Part shown: in pieces, positions 50,856-60,031 of the stretch | How the letters are laid out: every line of letters starts with the position of its first letter | Numbering within the stretch: position 1 is the first letter of the stretch | Assembly: GCA_009841225.1 (NCBI GenBank) | Contig: VXMF01000024.1 | Coordinates: 1 to 64,000, forward strand | Origin: Terriglobia bacterium | Lineage (GTDB): Bacteria > Acidobacteriota > Terriglobia > Bryobacterales > UBA6623 | Direction of reading: 5' to 3' | DNA length: 64,000 bases | Made by a program: the position numbers and the translations under genes | Notes under the pieces: generated by a model | Database searches by the model: none | What the model saw: the letters and a program-made list of their open reading frames with translations, nothing else | What the model was told of the DNA's origin: nothing

Positions 50856-53051
50856 GTGGCGCTACGGGCGTTCAAACGCGATTTGCGGCTCTTTCGCATC
50901 GCGGGCCTGTCTTGCTGCGGTCTGCTGGGGTTTCTGCCGGCCACCGCTTCGAAGCCCCCTTCGGCCGACGTGGCGATCAATCGGCCGGACGTGGCGCTTG
51001 CGTTTCCGCTGAGCGTTCGTGCCGGCCATGCTGCTGACGTCACCTTCCGAGGGAACTACTTGGACGAAGTGCAGGGCATTCGCTGCGACTGCGCGGATCT
51101 GAAAGCCACCATCCTGTCTGGCAACCCGCTGGAGATCAAGGCGAGGATCGAATCCGGCGCCTCCGCTACTCCCGGTCCTCGGTTCCTGGTCGTGGAGACC
51201 CCTAAGGGGCCCTCGAACCGGATCCTGTTCCGCGTGACGGACTGGCCCAGCATCCTGGAGAGCGAGCCGAACGACAGCTTCGGAGAGGCCCAGTCCGTTC
51301 CGACACCGGTAATGGTCGAAGGCAAGATCGAGACCGTCCACGACTCAGATATGTTCCGGTTTCGTGCAAGCGCGGGGGAGCGGCTCGCGTTCAACGTTCT
51401 CACGGGGCGCAGTAAGGTGCGCGGCCACGTGGTCGCAATCCTGATGACAGCCTCCGGCCGCGTCCTGTCCCGAAATCTCTCCTACTTCGGCACAGACCCC
51501 TACCTGGACTACACCTTCGCGGAGAACGGAGACTACATCCTTACCGTCATTCCCAGACGCTTCTCGGATTTCTACACGATCCTCTTCGACGACACTAAGA
51601 TCAATTGGCAATACGAGCTCGCGATCGGGCGCAGCCCAATCCTGTGGTCCGTGTTCCCCATGGGCGGCAAGCGTGGGGCCACGGTCGAAGTCGAACTCCG
51701 GGCCGACTTTCTTTCCCCCGAGGCGGAACCCCAATTCAGCACCAGCAAGTTGAGTGCCTCCATGGAGCCGCTTCCCGATCCCTGCGCCTGCCGTTACAAG
51801 CTCGCTGTCAACATCGCCGAAGACACTCCTCTGGGGACCCACTACCTGAGCTTCCCAGACCCGTCTGGGACCTTGATGCCAATGGCATTCTCGGTTGGGG
51901 ACACGCCGGAGTCAGTCGAGCAGGAACCGAACGACGGCCTCCACGAAGGCCAGCGGATCTCCTTGCCTCTCGTCCTGAACGGACGGATCGACCGCCCAGG
52001 CGATATCGACGGTATTCTCTTCACGGTGAATCAGTACGACGAACTGGCATTCGAAGTGGACGCCAAGGGCCTCGGCTCGCACATTACGGACCCGAACTTG
52101 ACCTTGGTCCGTCCCGACGGCGAGCTGATCGATCGCGGCGACGACCGCTGCACGGACTGCGGCCAGTACTTCAATGCCGTGCGCAGGAAAGAGAAGCTGG
52201 ATTCGAAGTTCTGGCACTATTTCCAGACCGGGAATCCGAACGACGCCGACGCGGCAGGGGACTATGTCCTGCAGCTCCGGGACAATTCCAAGCGTGGTGG
52301 CCCGGACCACGCCTATCGCCTGAAGGTGCGCAAGAGGGTGCCGGGATTCCGCATCGGAGTAGTCCAGGAAAGCGTCCGGGGACCGTTGGGAGGCGTAGCA
52401 AGGATTCCGGTCACGCTACGCTCCCAGGAAGGGTTCAAGGGCATGGTCGATGTCCGTGCGGACGGCTTGCCGCCCGGGATGGTCGCCGAATCGCTCCAAT
52501 TGAGGACGGACGACCCGTCGGGCATTCTCGAGATTCGGCACGACGCGGATACGTCGCGCCCAGACGGGGCTACAGGATGGGCCCAGGCGCGCGTGCGGGT
52601 CTTCGGGACGGCGAAGATCGGCGACCGGGAAGTGACGCGTCCCGCCGACTTGCCGTCCTTCTACACCGAAGACGGTGCCGGGTACAACGAGGTTCCGCGA
52701 GGCGACGTGCTAGTCTCGTTCGTCCAGCCAGCAAGCTTCGCGCTGAACATCGAGGAGCCTTTCCGGGGCTTCCGGATGGATCTCGCCAAGGGAGGAAGAG
52801 TTCAGATCCCTGTGTCCGTGGCCCGGGCCGAAGGGTTCGAGGAGGTCCTAGAATTTCAGGCTGTGGAGTTTCCGCCCGGACTGCGGCTCGAAGCTGGCCC
52901 GGAAGACCACGGCCAGGTGAGCGTGGCCTTGATCGGAGACCGCTCGATTCTCGAGTCGCGGGCCCACCGAATCGCGCTGCGGGCGACCGCGACCGGAGGC
53001 GAGACCGCTGTGACCGAAGTGACACGCGGGTTCACCGTGCAGGTCAACTAG
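50856..53051 (+). CDS. PPC-domain exported protein of a DUF1549/DUF1501 operon
   Basis: 731 aa. Signal peptide is about 12-31 (LFRIAGLSCCGLLGFLPATA). Two prepeptidase C-terminal (PPC) domains are introduced by the characteristic ESEPNDSFGEAQSV (about 133) and EQEPNDGLHEGQRISLPLVLNGRIDRPGDID (about 352). Each is followed by beta-sandwich sequence (DYILTVIPRRF, DYVLQLRD). CTDCG at about 428 is not followed by histidine, so it is not a heme site. A first-position PPC protein is common in planctomycete-like PSCyt operons, probably as an adhesion or substrate-binding subunit. GTG start with GGAGG 5 bases before. It ends 1 base before the earliest possible start of the next gene. Confidence 0.88.
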   Translation: MALRAFKRDLRLFRIAGLSCCGLLGFLPATASKPPSADVAINRPDVALAFPLSVRAGHAADVTFRGNYLDEVQGIRCDCADLKATILSGNPLEIKARIESGASATPGPRFLVVETPKGPSNRILFRVTDWPSILESEPNDSFGEAQSVPTPVMVEGKIETVHDSDMFRFRASAGERLAFNVLTGRSKVRGHVVAILMTASGRVLSRNLSYFGTDPYLDYTFAENGDYILTVIPRRFSDFYTILFDDTKINWQYELAIGRSPILWSVFPMGGKRGATVEVELRADFLSPEAEPQFSTSKLSASMEPLPDPCACRYKLAVNIAEDTPLGTHYLSFPDPSGTLMPMAFSVGDTPESVEQEPNDGLHEGQRISLPLVLNGRIDRPGDIDGILFTVNQYDELAFEVDAKGLGSHITDPNLTLVRPDGELIDRGDDRCTDCGQYFNAVRRKEKLDSKFWHYFQTGNPNDADAAGDYVLQLRDNSKRGGPDHAYRLKVRKRVPGFRIGVVQESVRGPLGGVARIPVTLRSQEGFKGMVDVRADGLPPGMVAESLQLRTDDPSGILEIRHDADTSRPDGATGWAQARVRVFGTAKIGDREVTRPADLPSFYTEDGAGYNEVPRGDVLVSFVQPASFALNIEEPFRGFRMDLAKGGRVQIPVSVARAEGFEEVLEFQAVEFPPGLRLEAGPEDHGQVSVALIGDRSILESRAHRIALRATATGGETAVTEVTRGFTVQVN

Positions 53052-53076
53052 GGTGTCAGGCAAGGTAGAGGCGACG

Positions 53077-55566
53077 ATGCATCTTGCTGCAATGCATTCG
53101 CGCCGCCGCCACGGAGGCGAATCTCTGCCTTCGTTCAAGCGCAGCATGGCGATTGTCCTGGGCATGGTAACTGCCGCGATCCTCCTGCAGGCATCGAGTC
53201 CGAATGCGTTCGAACCCGAGCGACTGATCATCGAGCCGGACGTGGCGTTCATTCGCGGAGTCGGAGGCACCCACACGTTACTGTTCACCGCAATCGACTC
53301 GGAGGGCTCGCGACGCGACGTAACTCCCGGTATCCAAGTGACTGTCGATGTACCCGATGTGGTTCGAGAGATCTCCCCGGGGACGTTCGAAGCGCGGAAG
53401 TTCGGCTTCGCCAAGCTGCGCGCCGTCTATCAGGACCTGCGGGCCGAGGCGGCCGTCATCGTCCAGCCGAGACGGACGTCGCGGGTTGACTTCGCCACGG
53501 AAGTGGCGCCAATATTTTCCCAGCGCGGCTGCAACAACACGAACTGCCACGGGGCGCTCAACGGCCAGAGCGGATTCAAGCTCTCGCTCTTCGGCTACGA
53601 CCCGGACGCCGACTTCGAGGCTATCGTGCACCACTCCGACGGACGCCGGATCGACCGGGACCGGCCCGACAAGAGCCTGCTGCTGATGAAGCCTACGTTC
53701 GAGATCTCTCACGGAGGCGGACACCTGATCCAGCGTGAGAGCTTCGACTACCAAACGTTGGTCGATTGGATCCGCGACGGTGCCCCGAAGCATACGGGAA
53801 ACGTGGCCCGCCTCCAGCGGATCGACGTGTATCCGACCGAATTCACGGTGCTGGAGGGCCCAGGCTCTACCCAGCAGATCGTCGTCGTCGGCCACTACAG
53901 CGACGGCAGCCAACAAGATCTGACGCAAAGGGTTCGCTACTCGACGGAGAAGAATGAAGTTCTTGAGGTCTCCCTGGAGGGAAAGGTCACCGCCAGGTCG
54001 GCAGGGGAAGGGACTGTGCTGGTGCGCACGCTGGGGCATGTCCAAGCGCTGCGGATAGGCGTGGCTGCAGCGGGACCGTCGGACAGCCAGCCCCTTGAGC
54101 CGGCGAATTTCATCGATGAGCTGGTATTCGACAAGCTCGGCCAGCTCAATGTCCCGCACTCGCAGCTGTCGACGGATGCGGAATTCATCCGACGCGTCTA
54201 CCTGGACACGATCGGCATCGTGCCCACGGCGGCGGAAACGCGCCGCTTCTTGGCCGATCCCTCCGATGATCGCCGGGCAAGGCTGGTGGACGAACTGCTT
54301 CGGCGGCCCGAATACGCGGAATTCTGGGCAGTCAAGTGGGGGGACTTGTTCGCCAACTCGGTTCTCACTTCGAGTGACGGCACGGCATACCTGCAGGACT
54401 GGCTTCGCCGGGCCTTCGAAGAAAACACGCCGTACGACGAATTCGTCACGCGGATCCTGACTTCGACTGGAAGCACTTGGGAGGTGGGTGCCGTCAATTT
54501 CTTCTCGCGCTCGATCGAAGATGTCACGACACTGGCTTCCCAGGCATTCCTTGGCCTCGGCATCGAGTGCGCCCGCTGCCACGACCACCCGTCCGTGCGA
54601 TGGACGCGCGAGGACTTTCTGTCGATGGCGGCGTTTTTCTCCCAGCTGGCAGTGAAGGGCCGCCGGCCGCCGCCGGTCGAATCAATTCGATACATCGAGT
54701 ACGACAAGGAATTCCGCCACCCGGAAACCAAGCAGGTCGTGCGCCCGCGGTTCCTGGATGGCTCGGAGCCGCTGATCCGGCCGCTGGAAGACCGGCGGGC
54801 CGTGCTGGCCCGATGGATGACGTCCAACGACAATCCGTGGTTCGCGCACGCCACAGTTAACCGCTTTTGGAACCAGTTCATGGGACGTCCTCTGGTCGAT
54901 CCGGTGGACGACTTCCGGGCAAGCAACCCGGCGACGAACGAAGCGTTGCTTGACCGGCTGGCCCAAGACTTCGTCGAGCACGGGTACGATCTTCACCACT
55001 TGATTCGGATGATCGCTAATTCGAAGACCTACCAGCTCTCTTCCGCCCCCGAACCGGGCAACCGGGACGACGAAGTCAATTACTCGCGTTACTACCTAAA
55101 GCGGCTCACTGCGGAGCAGTTGATCGATTCGATCGTCCAGATCACCGGCGTTCCGCAGGACTACCTCGGATACTATCCGGGGGTCCGTGCGGTGGACCTA
55201 GCCGACCCGGGAGTGCCCTCGGCGTTTCTGGATATGTTCGACCGGCCCAAGAGAGATGCCGCGAAATGCGAGAGGAACGAGAGCGTTTCATTGCGCCAAG
55301 CAATGCATCTGCTGGTCGGGGACACCGTGAACGAGAAAATCCGAACGAGCGCGGAGAAAGGGGAGCTGGCGAGCTTGCTTCGAGACGGCAAGTCTGACAA
55401 CGAGATTGTCGAACACCTCTACTTGGCTGCCCTGTCCCGCCTCCCTGAGCCCAACGAGCGGGACGACTGCCAGACCGTGATCTCCCGTGCCAAGGACCGG
55501 TCGACCGGGTTGCAGAACGTCCTGTGGGCACTAGTGAGCACGAATGAGTTCCTATACAATCACTAA
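53077..55566 (+). CDS. Ig-like + PSCyt + DUF1549/DUF1553 exported protein
   Basis: 829 aa from the chosen ATG. The signal segment (SMAIVLGMVTAAILLQASS) is near residues 23-41. A BIG2-like domain follows (EPDVAFIRGVGGTHTLLFTAIDSEG). The heme-like motif is CNNTNCHG, a C-x4-CH form typical of this subfamily. A second BIG2 domain begins near VYPTEFTVLEGPGSTQQIVVVGHYSDGS. DUF1549 (VPHSQLSTDAEFIRRVYLDTIGIVPTAAE, ECARCHDHPSVRWTREDF) and DUF1553 (NPWFAHATVNRFWNQFMGRPLVDPVDDFR) complete it. GTG 53053 is an alternative start. The DUF1501 partner lies 78 bases downstream. Confidence 0.92.
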   Translation: MHLAAMHSRRRHGGESLPSFKRSMAIVLGMVTAAILLQASSPNAFEPERLIIEPDVAFIRGVGGTHTLLFTAIDSEGSRRDVTPGIQVTVDVPDVVREISPGTFEARKFGFAKLRAVYQDLRAEAAVIVQPRRTSRVDFATEVAPIFSQRGCNNTNCHGALNGQSGFKLSLFGYDPDADFEAIVHHSDGRRIDRDRPDKSLLLMKPTFEISHGGGHLIQRESFDYQTLVDWIRDGAPKHTGNVARLQRIDVYPTEFTVLEGPGSTQQIVVVGHYSDGSQQDLTQRVRYSTEKNEVLEVSLEGKVTARSAGEGTVLVRTLGHVQALRIGVAAAGPSDSQPLEPANFIDELVFDKLGQLNVPHSQLSTDAEFIRRVYLDTIGIVPTAAETRRFLADPSDDRRARLVDELLRRPEYAEFWAVKWGDLFANSVLTSSDGTAYLQDWLRRAFEENTPYDEFVTRILTSTGSTWEVGAVNFFSRSIEDVTTLASQAFLGLGIECARCHDHPSVRWTREDFLSMAAFFSQLAVKGRRPPPVESIRYIEYDKEFRHPETKQVVRPRFLDGSEPLIRPLEDRRAVLARWMTSNDNPWFAHATVNRFWNQFMGRPLVDPVDDFRASNPATNEALLDRLAQDFVEHGYDLHHLIRMIANSKTYQLSSAPEPGNRDDEVNYSRYYLKRLTAEQLIDSIVQITGVPQDYLGYYPGVRAVDLADPGVPSAFLDMFDRPKRDAAKCERNESVSLRQAMHLLVGDTVNEKIRTSAEKGELASLLRDGKSDNEIVEHLYLAALSRLPEPNERDDCQTVISRAKDRSTGLQNVLWALVSTNEFLYNH

Positions 55567-55644
55567 CGGTCAGGAGGAACGCTTGTGGTCGACCGGGATG
55601 CCCGATCCAGCAAATCCCGTACCACGCTGATCCACTGAACCACC

Positions 55645-56958
55645 ATGCGAGGACGAGGCTACTACGGCGTCACGCCCCCAGGCATTTGGGGGCGCCGGGA
55701 GTTCTTGCGCATGGGTTCGCTGAGCGCGCTCGGCCTCGGGCTTGGCGACTACCTCCGTCTTGGCGCGTCGCAGGCCGAGCGCGTGCTCGACCGGGCATGC
55801 ATCATGATCGTCCTGGATGGGGGCCCGCCGCAGCACGAGACATTCGACATGAAGCCGGAGGCTCCCTCAGACGTTGCAGGCTTGTTCAAGCCGATCCCCA
55901 CGAATGTTCCTGGAATCCAGATCTGCGAGCACCTGCCGCAGATCGCCCGCCAAGCCGACAAGTTCGCCATCCTACGCTCGGTCTACGGCGACACGGCGAT
56001 CCACTTCACCGGCGTCTACTACCTGATGACGGGCTTCATGCCGCTCCAGTCGGTGGACTTTCCGAGCCGCGGGGCGGTCGTCGCCAACGAACTGGGGCCC
56101 CGCAACGGCTTGCCGCCATACGTGCTCAACGCCACCTTGGACCACGCGGCAGGACCGGGGTTCCTTGGCAGTGCGTATTCTCCGTTCTGGGTGCGGAGCG
56201 ACCCAAGCTCCCCGGACTTTCGAATCGATGATGTCGAGATCCCGTTGGACATGGACTGGAGCGAGATCTCGGACCGCCGGTGGCTGGTTAAGAGGCTCGA
56301 TGCGAGATTCAAGGAGCGCGACACCAAGGGGCTGTTCGCGGACCGGGAGCGGTTCTTCCAGGAAGCCGAGAGCATCATCCGCTCGCCCGCTGTCAAGTAC
56401 GCGTTTGACATCGCCAGCGAGCCGGAGCCATTGCGCAACCGCTATGGCCGAACGCCGATCGGGCAGGGATGCTTGCTGGCTCGCCGGCTGGTCGAGGGTG
56501 GTGTCCGGTTTGTGACCATCAACGCGGCCAGGGCAATCTGGGATACGCACTCCGACAACTTCAATCGCTGCGAAATGGTCCTTCTGCCCGAGTTTGACGC
56601 AGCATTTGCGACCCTAATTGACGACCTGCACCAGCGGGGATTGCTGGAATCGACGCTCGTCGTCGTTTCTGGCGAGTTCGGGCGGACCCCGAAGGTCAAT
56701 CCAAATGCGGGGCGCGATCACTGGCCGCAGGTGTTCTCGGTGGTACTTGCAGGCGCGGGCATCCAGGGGGGACAGGTTTACGGCTCGTCAGACGCTGTTG
56801 GCGGAGAGCCCAAAGACAATCCCGTTTCGATGGAAGACCTGACAGCAACGATCTACGACCGCCTCGGCATCGACCCCGACAAGGAGTACCACACTCCGAC
56901 GAACCGACCCGTCCGACTGGCGAATCGAGGCAAGCCCATCCGGGCACCGCTTGTGTAA
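55645..56958 (+). CDS. DUF1501 domain-containing Tat-exported protein (third module)
   Basis: 437 aa. The Tat signal is WGRREFLRMGSLSALGLGLGDYLRL (about 15-39). Landmarks: CIMIVLDGGPPQHETFDMKPEAPSDVAG, ICEHLPQIARQADKFAILRSVYGD, AIHFTGVYYLMTG, RGAVVANELGPRNGLPPYVL, GCLLARRLVEGGVRFVTIN, TLVVVSGEFGRTPKVNPNAGRDHWPQVFSVVLAGAGI. Downstream partner of the Ig/DUF1549/DUF1553 gene. It is of a different subtype from the DUF1501 at 47205, since the HETFDMKPEAP form replaces SHMDTFDPKP. Confidence 0.94.
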   Translation: MRGRGYYGVTPPGIWGRREFLRMGSLSALGLGLGDYLRLGASQAERVLDRACIMIVLDGGPPQHETFDMKPEAPSDVAGLFKPIPTNVPGIQICEHLPQIARQADKFAILRSVYGDTAIHFTGVYYLMTGFMPLQSVDFPSRGAVVANELGPRNGLPPYVLNATLDHAAGPGFLGSAYSPFWVRSDPSSPDFRIDDVEIPLDMDWSEISDRRWLVKRLDARFKERDTKGLFADRERFFQEAESIIRSPAVKYAFDIASEPEPLRNRYGRTPIGQGCLLARRLVEGGVRFVTINAARAIWDTHSDNFNRCEMVLLPEFDAAFATLIDDLHQRGLLESTLVVVSGEFGRTPKVNPNAGRDHWPQVFSVVLAGAGIQGGQVYGSSDAVGGEPKDNPVSMEDLTATIYDRLGIDPDKEYHTPTNRPVRLANRGKPIRAPLV

Positions 56959-56985
56959 GCGCCAAATACGGCTCTCGAGTCGGGA

Positions 56986-57258
56986 ATGCCCAGTTCGGGA
57001 CTCGGCGGGTTTACCAGCAAGAAGCGCGAGACGCACCCGGAAATGACCGCGGGCTTGCCGTCGAGACCGTGGCTCGACGAAACCGTCGCGGAAGGCGAGT
57101 CGCGGAAGCTCGCAGCGGAGCATTCCGAGAAACTCAGGAGCCTTGTGCAAGGCACGGTTTGGGACGTGGACTCGTTGGGGACCATGTATCCGATGGCCGT
57201 GGGCCGGCCGTTGGAGCCAATCATCGAACAGCGCCAGAAGCCACCGACCGTTTCGTGA
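56986..57258 (+). CDS. Unrecognised 90-aa ORF (possible gene remnant)
   Basis: Open frame with GC-rich third positions typical of this genome, between two well-supported genes. The C-terminal half reads EKLRSLVQGTVWDVDSLGTMYPMAVGRPLEPI. No family recognised, no signal peptide and no clear ribosome site. It may be the tail of a lost gene. Confidence 0.3.
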   Translation: MPSSGLGGFTSKKRETHPEMTAGLPSRPWLDETVAEGESRKLAAEHSEKLRSLVQGTVWDVDSLGTMYPMAVGRPLEPIIEQRQKPPTVS

Positions 57259-57531
57259 ACACATCGAGCGCTCTGCTACCGTATCTGCAATTCTGACTCG
57301 CGCGAGCGCAACTGCGAAAGCGATCAAGCGGCAGTCGTCCAACATCGTGTTCATCCCGGCAGAGGCCCGAGGCCAGAGCAATCTGGGTTGTTGCGCGCCA
57401 AGGGTCAAGAGACCGCAATATGGCCAAGCTCGACATCTAGGCATGCGTCCGGTTGGAACTGTTGCGGCTCCGCCTGACTGTCTCGCCTCGCTTGTGAGGG
57501 GCTGCCGGAATCCGTTGACAGGGGGAGACCG
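57259..57531. other. Intergenic region upstream of the lactonase gene
   Basis: 273 bases without a supported gene or RNA. A GTTGACAGGGGGAGACCG stretch ends it and supplies the ribosome site (GGGGGAG) of the next gene. Confidence 0.45.
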
Positions 57532-58368
57532 ATGAAGCCCCAAGTGCTGCTCGATGGCGGCGCATTCTTGGAAGGCCCGCGCTGGCGGGACGACAGGCTG
57601 TGGTTCTCCGACATGCACGGCGGCCAGATCATGACCGTGGACATGGACGGCAACGCTAAGGGGATCGCCAGCGTGCCCCAGCGGCCGTCCGGCCTGGGCT
57701 GGCTGCCCGACGGCCGCATGCTGGCTGTGTCGATGAGCGATCGCAAGGTGCTGCGCATGGAGTCGAGCGGGTTTGTGGAACATGCGGACCTGAGCGGATT
57801 GGCACCGTGCGAATGCAACGACATGGTGGTCGACCGCCAAGGCCGCGCCTACGTCGGGCACTTCGGCTTCGACCACTTCTCCCACGCTGGCTTCCAGCCC
57901 GCAAGCCTGATCGCCGTCGAGACTGACGGATCCGCTCGGGTAGTCGCCGAGGATCTGATGTTTCCGAACGGCACGGTCATTTCCGACGACGGCCGCACGC
58001 TCATCGTGGGCGAGAGCTACGGCCGTCGCTTGACGGCCTTCGATATTGAGCGCGACGGCTCCCTCTCGAACCGACGCGTCTGGGCCGATATCGGCATGGC
58101 TCCCGATGGCATCTGCCTAGACGCGGAAGGGTGCGTCTGGGTCGCCTCGCCGACCGAACGGGCTTTGGTGCGCGTGCGCCAAGGAGGAAGCATCGCGCGC
58201 CGCATCGAAGTCGGCCGCAAGGCAATCGCCTGCATGCTCGGCGGCCCCGACCGCCGGACTTTGTTCGCACTCACATCCGAAACGACCCAACCCGGCCGGG
58301 CTCTGGAACTGCGCAGCGCCCGTGTCGAGACCATTGCTGTCGATGTTCCCGGAGCGGGCCTGCCTTGA
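57532..58368 (+). CDS. SMP-30/gluconolactonase/LRE family lactonase
   Basis: 278-aa six-bladed beta-propeller hydrolase that opens sugar lactones. The family divalent-metal ligands are visible as Glu14 in FLEGPRWRDD, Asn in LMFPNGTVIS and Asp in MAPDGICLDAEG. Other landmarks are RLWFSDMHGGQI, PSGLGWLPDGRMLAVSM and ECNDMVVDRQGRAYVGHFG. The C-terminus ends shortly after the last blade, as usual. A strong ribosome site lies 4 bases before the ATG. The downstream lipocalin-like and enolase-superfamily genes suggest a sugar oxidation pathway. Confidence 0.93.
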   Translation: MKPQVLLDGGAFLEGPRWRDDRLWFSDMHGGQIMTVDMDGNAKGIASVPQRPSGLGWLPDGRMLAVSMSDRKVLRMESSGFVEHADLSGLAPCECNDMVVDRQGRAYVGHFGFDHFSHAGFQPASLIAVETDGSARVVAEDLMFPNGTVISDDGRTLIVGESYGRRLTAFDIERDGSLSNRRVWADIGMAPDGICLDAEGCVWVASPTERALVRVRQGGSIARRIEVGRKAIACMLGGPDRRTLFALTSETTQPGRALELRSARVETIAVDVPGAGLP

Positions 58369-58402
58369 CCGAAACGCCGCGACGGACGGCACGAAACCAC
58401 CG

Positions 58403-58837
58403 ATGCCAGTGAGCCTTGCGGGAGCCTACCGCCTCGTGGCATGCGAAATCGTATGGGCAGACGGACGGGTGGAACTCCCGTATGGCACGGATCCGGAGGG
58501 CCTGCTGGTTTACACCTCGAACGGGTACGTCACGGGGCACCTGATGCGCCGTGACGTGACCAAGTTCCGTACCGGCGCGCGCCAGGCGTCCGCTGAACAG
58601 GCCAAGGAAGCCTTCTTGGGATACCTAGGCTACTACGGGACCTACGCGGTGGACGAGCAAAGCGGCACGGTGACGCACCGCGTTCTGGGGAGCTGGCATC
58701 CGAACTGGGTTGGCACCGACCAAGTCCGGCACTTCCGCTTGGAAGGAGCAACGCTGACGATCGAGACGCCGCCGATCGAGTCCGGGAGCGCTTCGTACCG
58801 CACGCGCCTTGTTTGGAGACGCTCGGAAACCGCGTAG
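58403..58837 (+). CDS. Lipocalin-like domain protein
   Basis: 144 aa matching the lipocalin-like (PF13924-type) family: SLAGAYRLVACEIVWADGRVELPYGTDPEGLLVYTSNGYVTGHLMR at the N-terminus, EAFLGYLGYYGTYAVDEQSGTVTHRVLGSWHPNWVGTDQVRHF mid-protein and LVWRR at the end. Members are small beta-barrels often beside sugar-lactone or dehydratase genes; the ligand is unknown. The frame is open 27 codons upstream inside the lactonase gene, but the conserved start favours this ATG. No signal peptide. Confidence 0.85.
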   Translation: MPVSLAGAYRLVACEIVWADGRVELPYGTDPEGLLVYTSNGYVTGHLMRRDVTKFRTGARQASAEQAKEAFLGYLGYYGTYAVDEQSGTVTHRVLGSWHPNWVGTDQVRHFRLEGATLTIETPPIESGSASYRTRLVWRRSETA

Positions 58838-58936
58838 GAGGCTGCCCCGGGCTGCTGTCTATACTGGTTTTGGCCTTGACGATCCGGACGGATCGCAGCT
58901 TCGGCAGCCTCGTCGCGCAAGGCATTACACATAGCA

Positions 58937-60031
58937 ATGAAGATCACGTCTTTTCAGACCCAAGTGGCCTGCCCGTCGGCGGGCGCCGACCCGGCCATCG
59001 AGCCTATCGCCGCGCAAATGGCGAACTTCGTAACGCTCGAGCTGAGGACCGATGACGGCTTGACCGGAATCGGCTATTGCGGCTTCGTCCGGGTTGAGAT
59101 GCTCAAGGCTCTTCAAGCGACCGTGGACGCTCTGGCGGGATGGACGCTGGGTGCCGATCCGTACGCGGTAGAGGCCGTCAGCTCGAAACTGATGATGATG
59201 GGCGGCCTGGGCGCACCGGCGGGGATGGTAACCTCTGCTGCCGCCGCGATCGACGTGGCGCTGTGGGACATCAAGGGCAAGGCTGCAGGCCAGCCATTGT
59301 TCCGCCTTCTGGGCGGCGAGTCCAACCGTGTCCCGACTTACGCCAGCGGCTATCTCTGGCGCAACTACAGCGGCGATCAGCTAGCCGATACGGCGGCCGA
59401 ACTCATCGAGAAGGGCTTCCGAGCGATGAAATTCCGCATGGGAGACGAGCCGAGCCTTGAGAACGAAATCGACCGAATGGACGCGCTAATGTCGGCGGTC
59501 AATGACGATACCGACGTGATGGTGGACATCAACCAAGGCTGGACCGTCGAGCTCGCGCTCGTAGCAGGCAAGGCGATGGAAGCCTACGAGCTGACTTGGC
59601 TTGAGGATCCTATTCACCATCAGGACTATAGCGGCCTGGCACACCTCGCAGACAAGCTTTCTCTCCCCATCGCGACGGGCGAATACCACTACGGGATTCC
59701 TCCATTCGGCGAACTGCTGGAGCGCCGGGCAGTGGACATCGTGATGGTCGACCTGCTTCGCGCGGGGGGCATCACGCATTGGATGAAGGCGGCACACGCC
59801 GCGGAAGCCTTCAACAAGCCGGTGGTGAGCCATCTGGCGCCGGAAATCCTAGGCCACTGCGTCGAGGCCGCTCCCAACGGCACGATTGCCGAACACATGC
59901 CTTGGGCGTTTCCCCTGTTCCAAGAGGTGCCGCAAGTCTCCGCCGAGGACGGGACACTCGTCTTGTCGGAAGAGCCTGGGCTGGGACTACTGTTCGATCA
60001 AGACGCTATCGACCGGATGCAGCCTGAATGA
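58937..60031 (+). CDS. Enolase-superfamily (mandelate racemase/MLE) enzyme
   Basis: 364 aa, likely a sugar-acid dehydratase or epimerase. N-terminal capping domain: VTLELRTDDGLTGIGYCG. Barrel domain: AIDVALWDIKGKAAGQPLFRLLGG, the catalytic KxR-type motif in AMKFRMGDE, metal ligands Asp in MVDINQGW, Glu in WLEDPI and Glu in ATGEYHYG, and the catalytic His in VVSHLAPEILGHCVEAA. This layout is the mandelate-racemase-type subgroup used for acid sugars. The TonB-receptor-like gene starts in its last codons (ATGA overlap), implying a joint function. Substrate unknown. Confidence 0.93.
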   Translation: MKITSFQTQVACPSAGADPAIEPIAAQMANFVTLELRTDDGLTGIGYCGFVRVEMLKALQATVDALAGWTLGADPYAVEAVSSKLMMMGGLGAPAGMVTSAAAAIDVALWDIKGKAAGQPLFRLLGGESNRVPTYASGYLWRNYSGDQLADTAAELIEKGFRAMKFRMGDEPSLENEIDRMDALMSAVNDDTDVMVDINQGWTVELALVAGKAMEAYELTWLEDPIHHQDYSGLAHLADKLSLPIATGEYHYGIPPFGELLERRAVDIVMVDLLRAGGITHWMKAAHAAEAFNKPVVSHLAPEILGHCVEAAPNGTIAEHMPWAFPLFQEVPQVSAEDGTLVLSEEPGLGLLFDQDAIDRMQPE

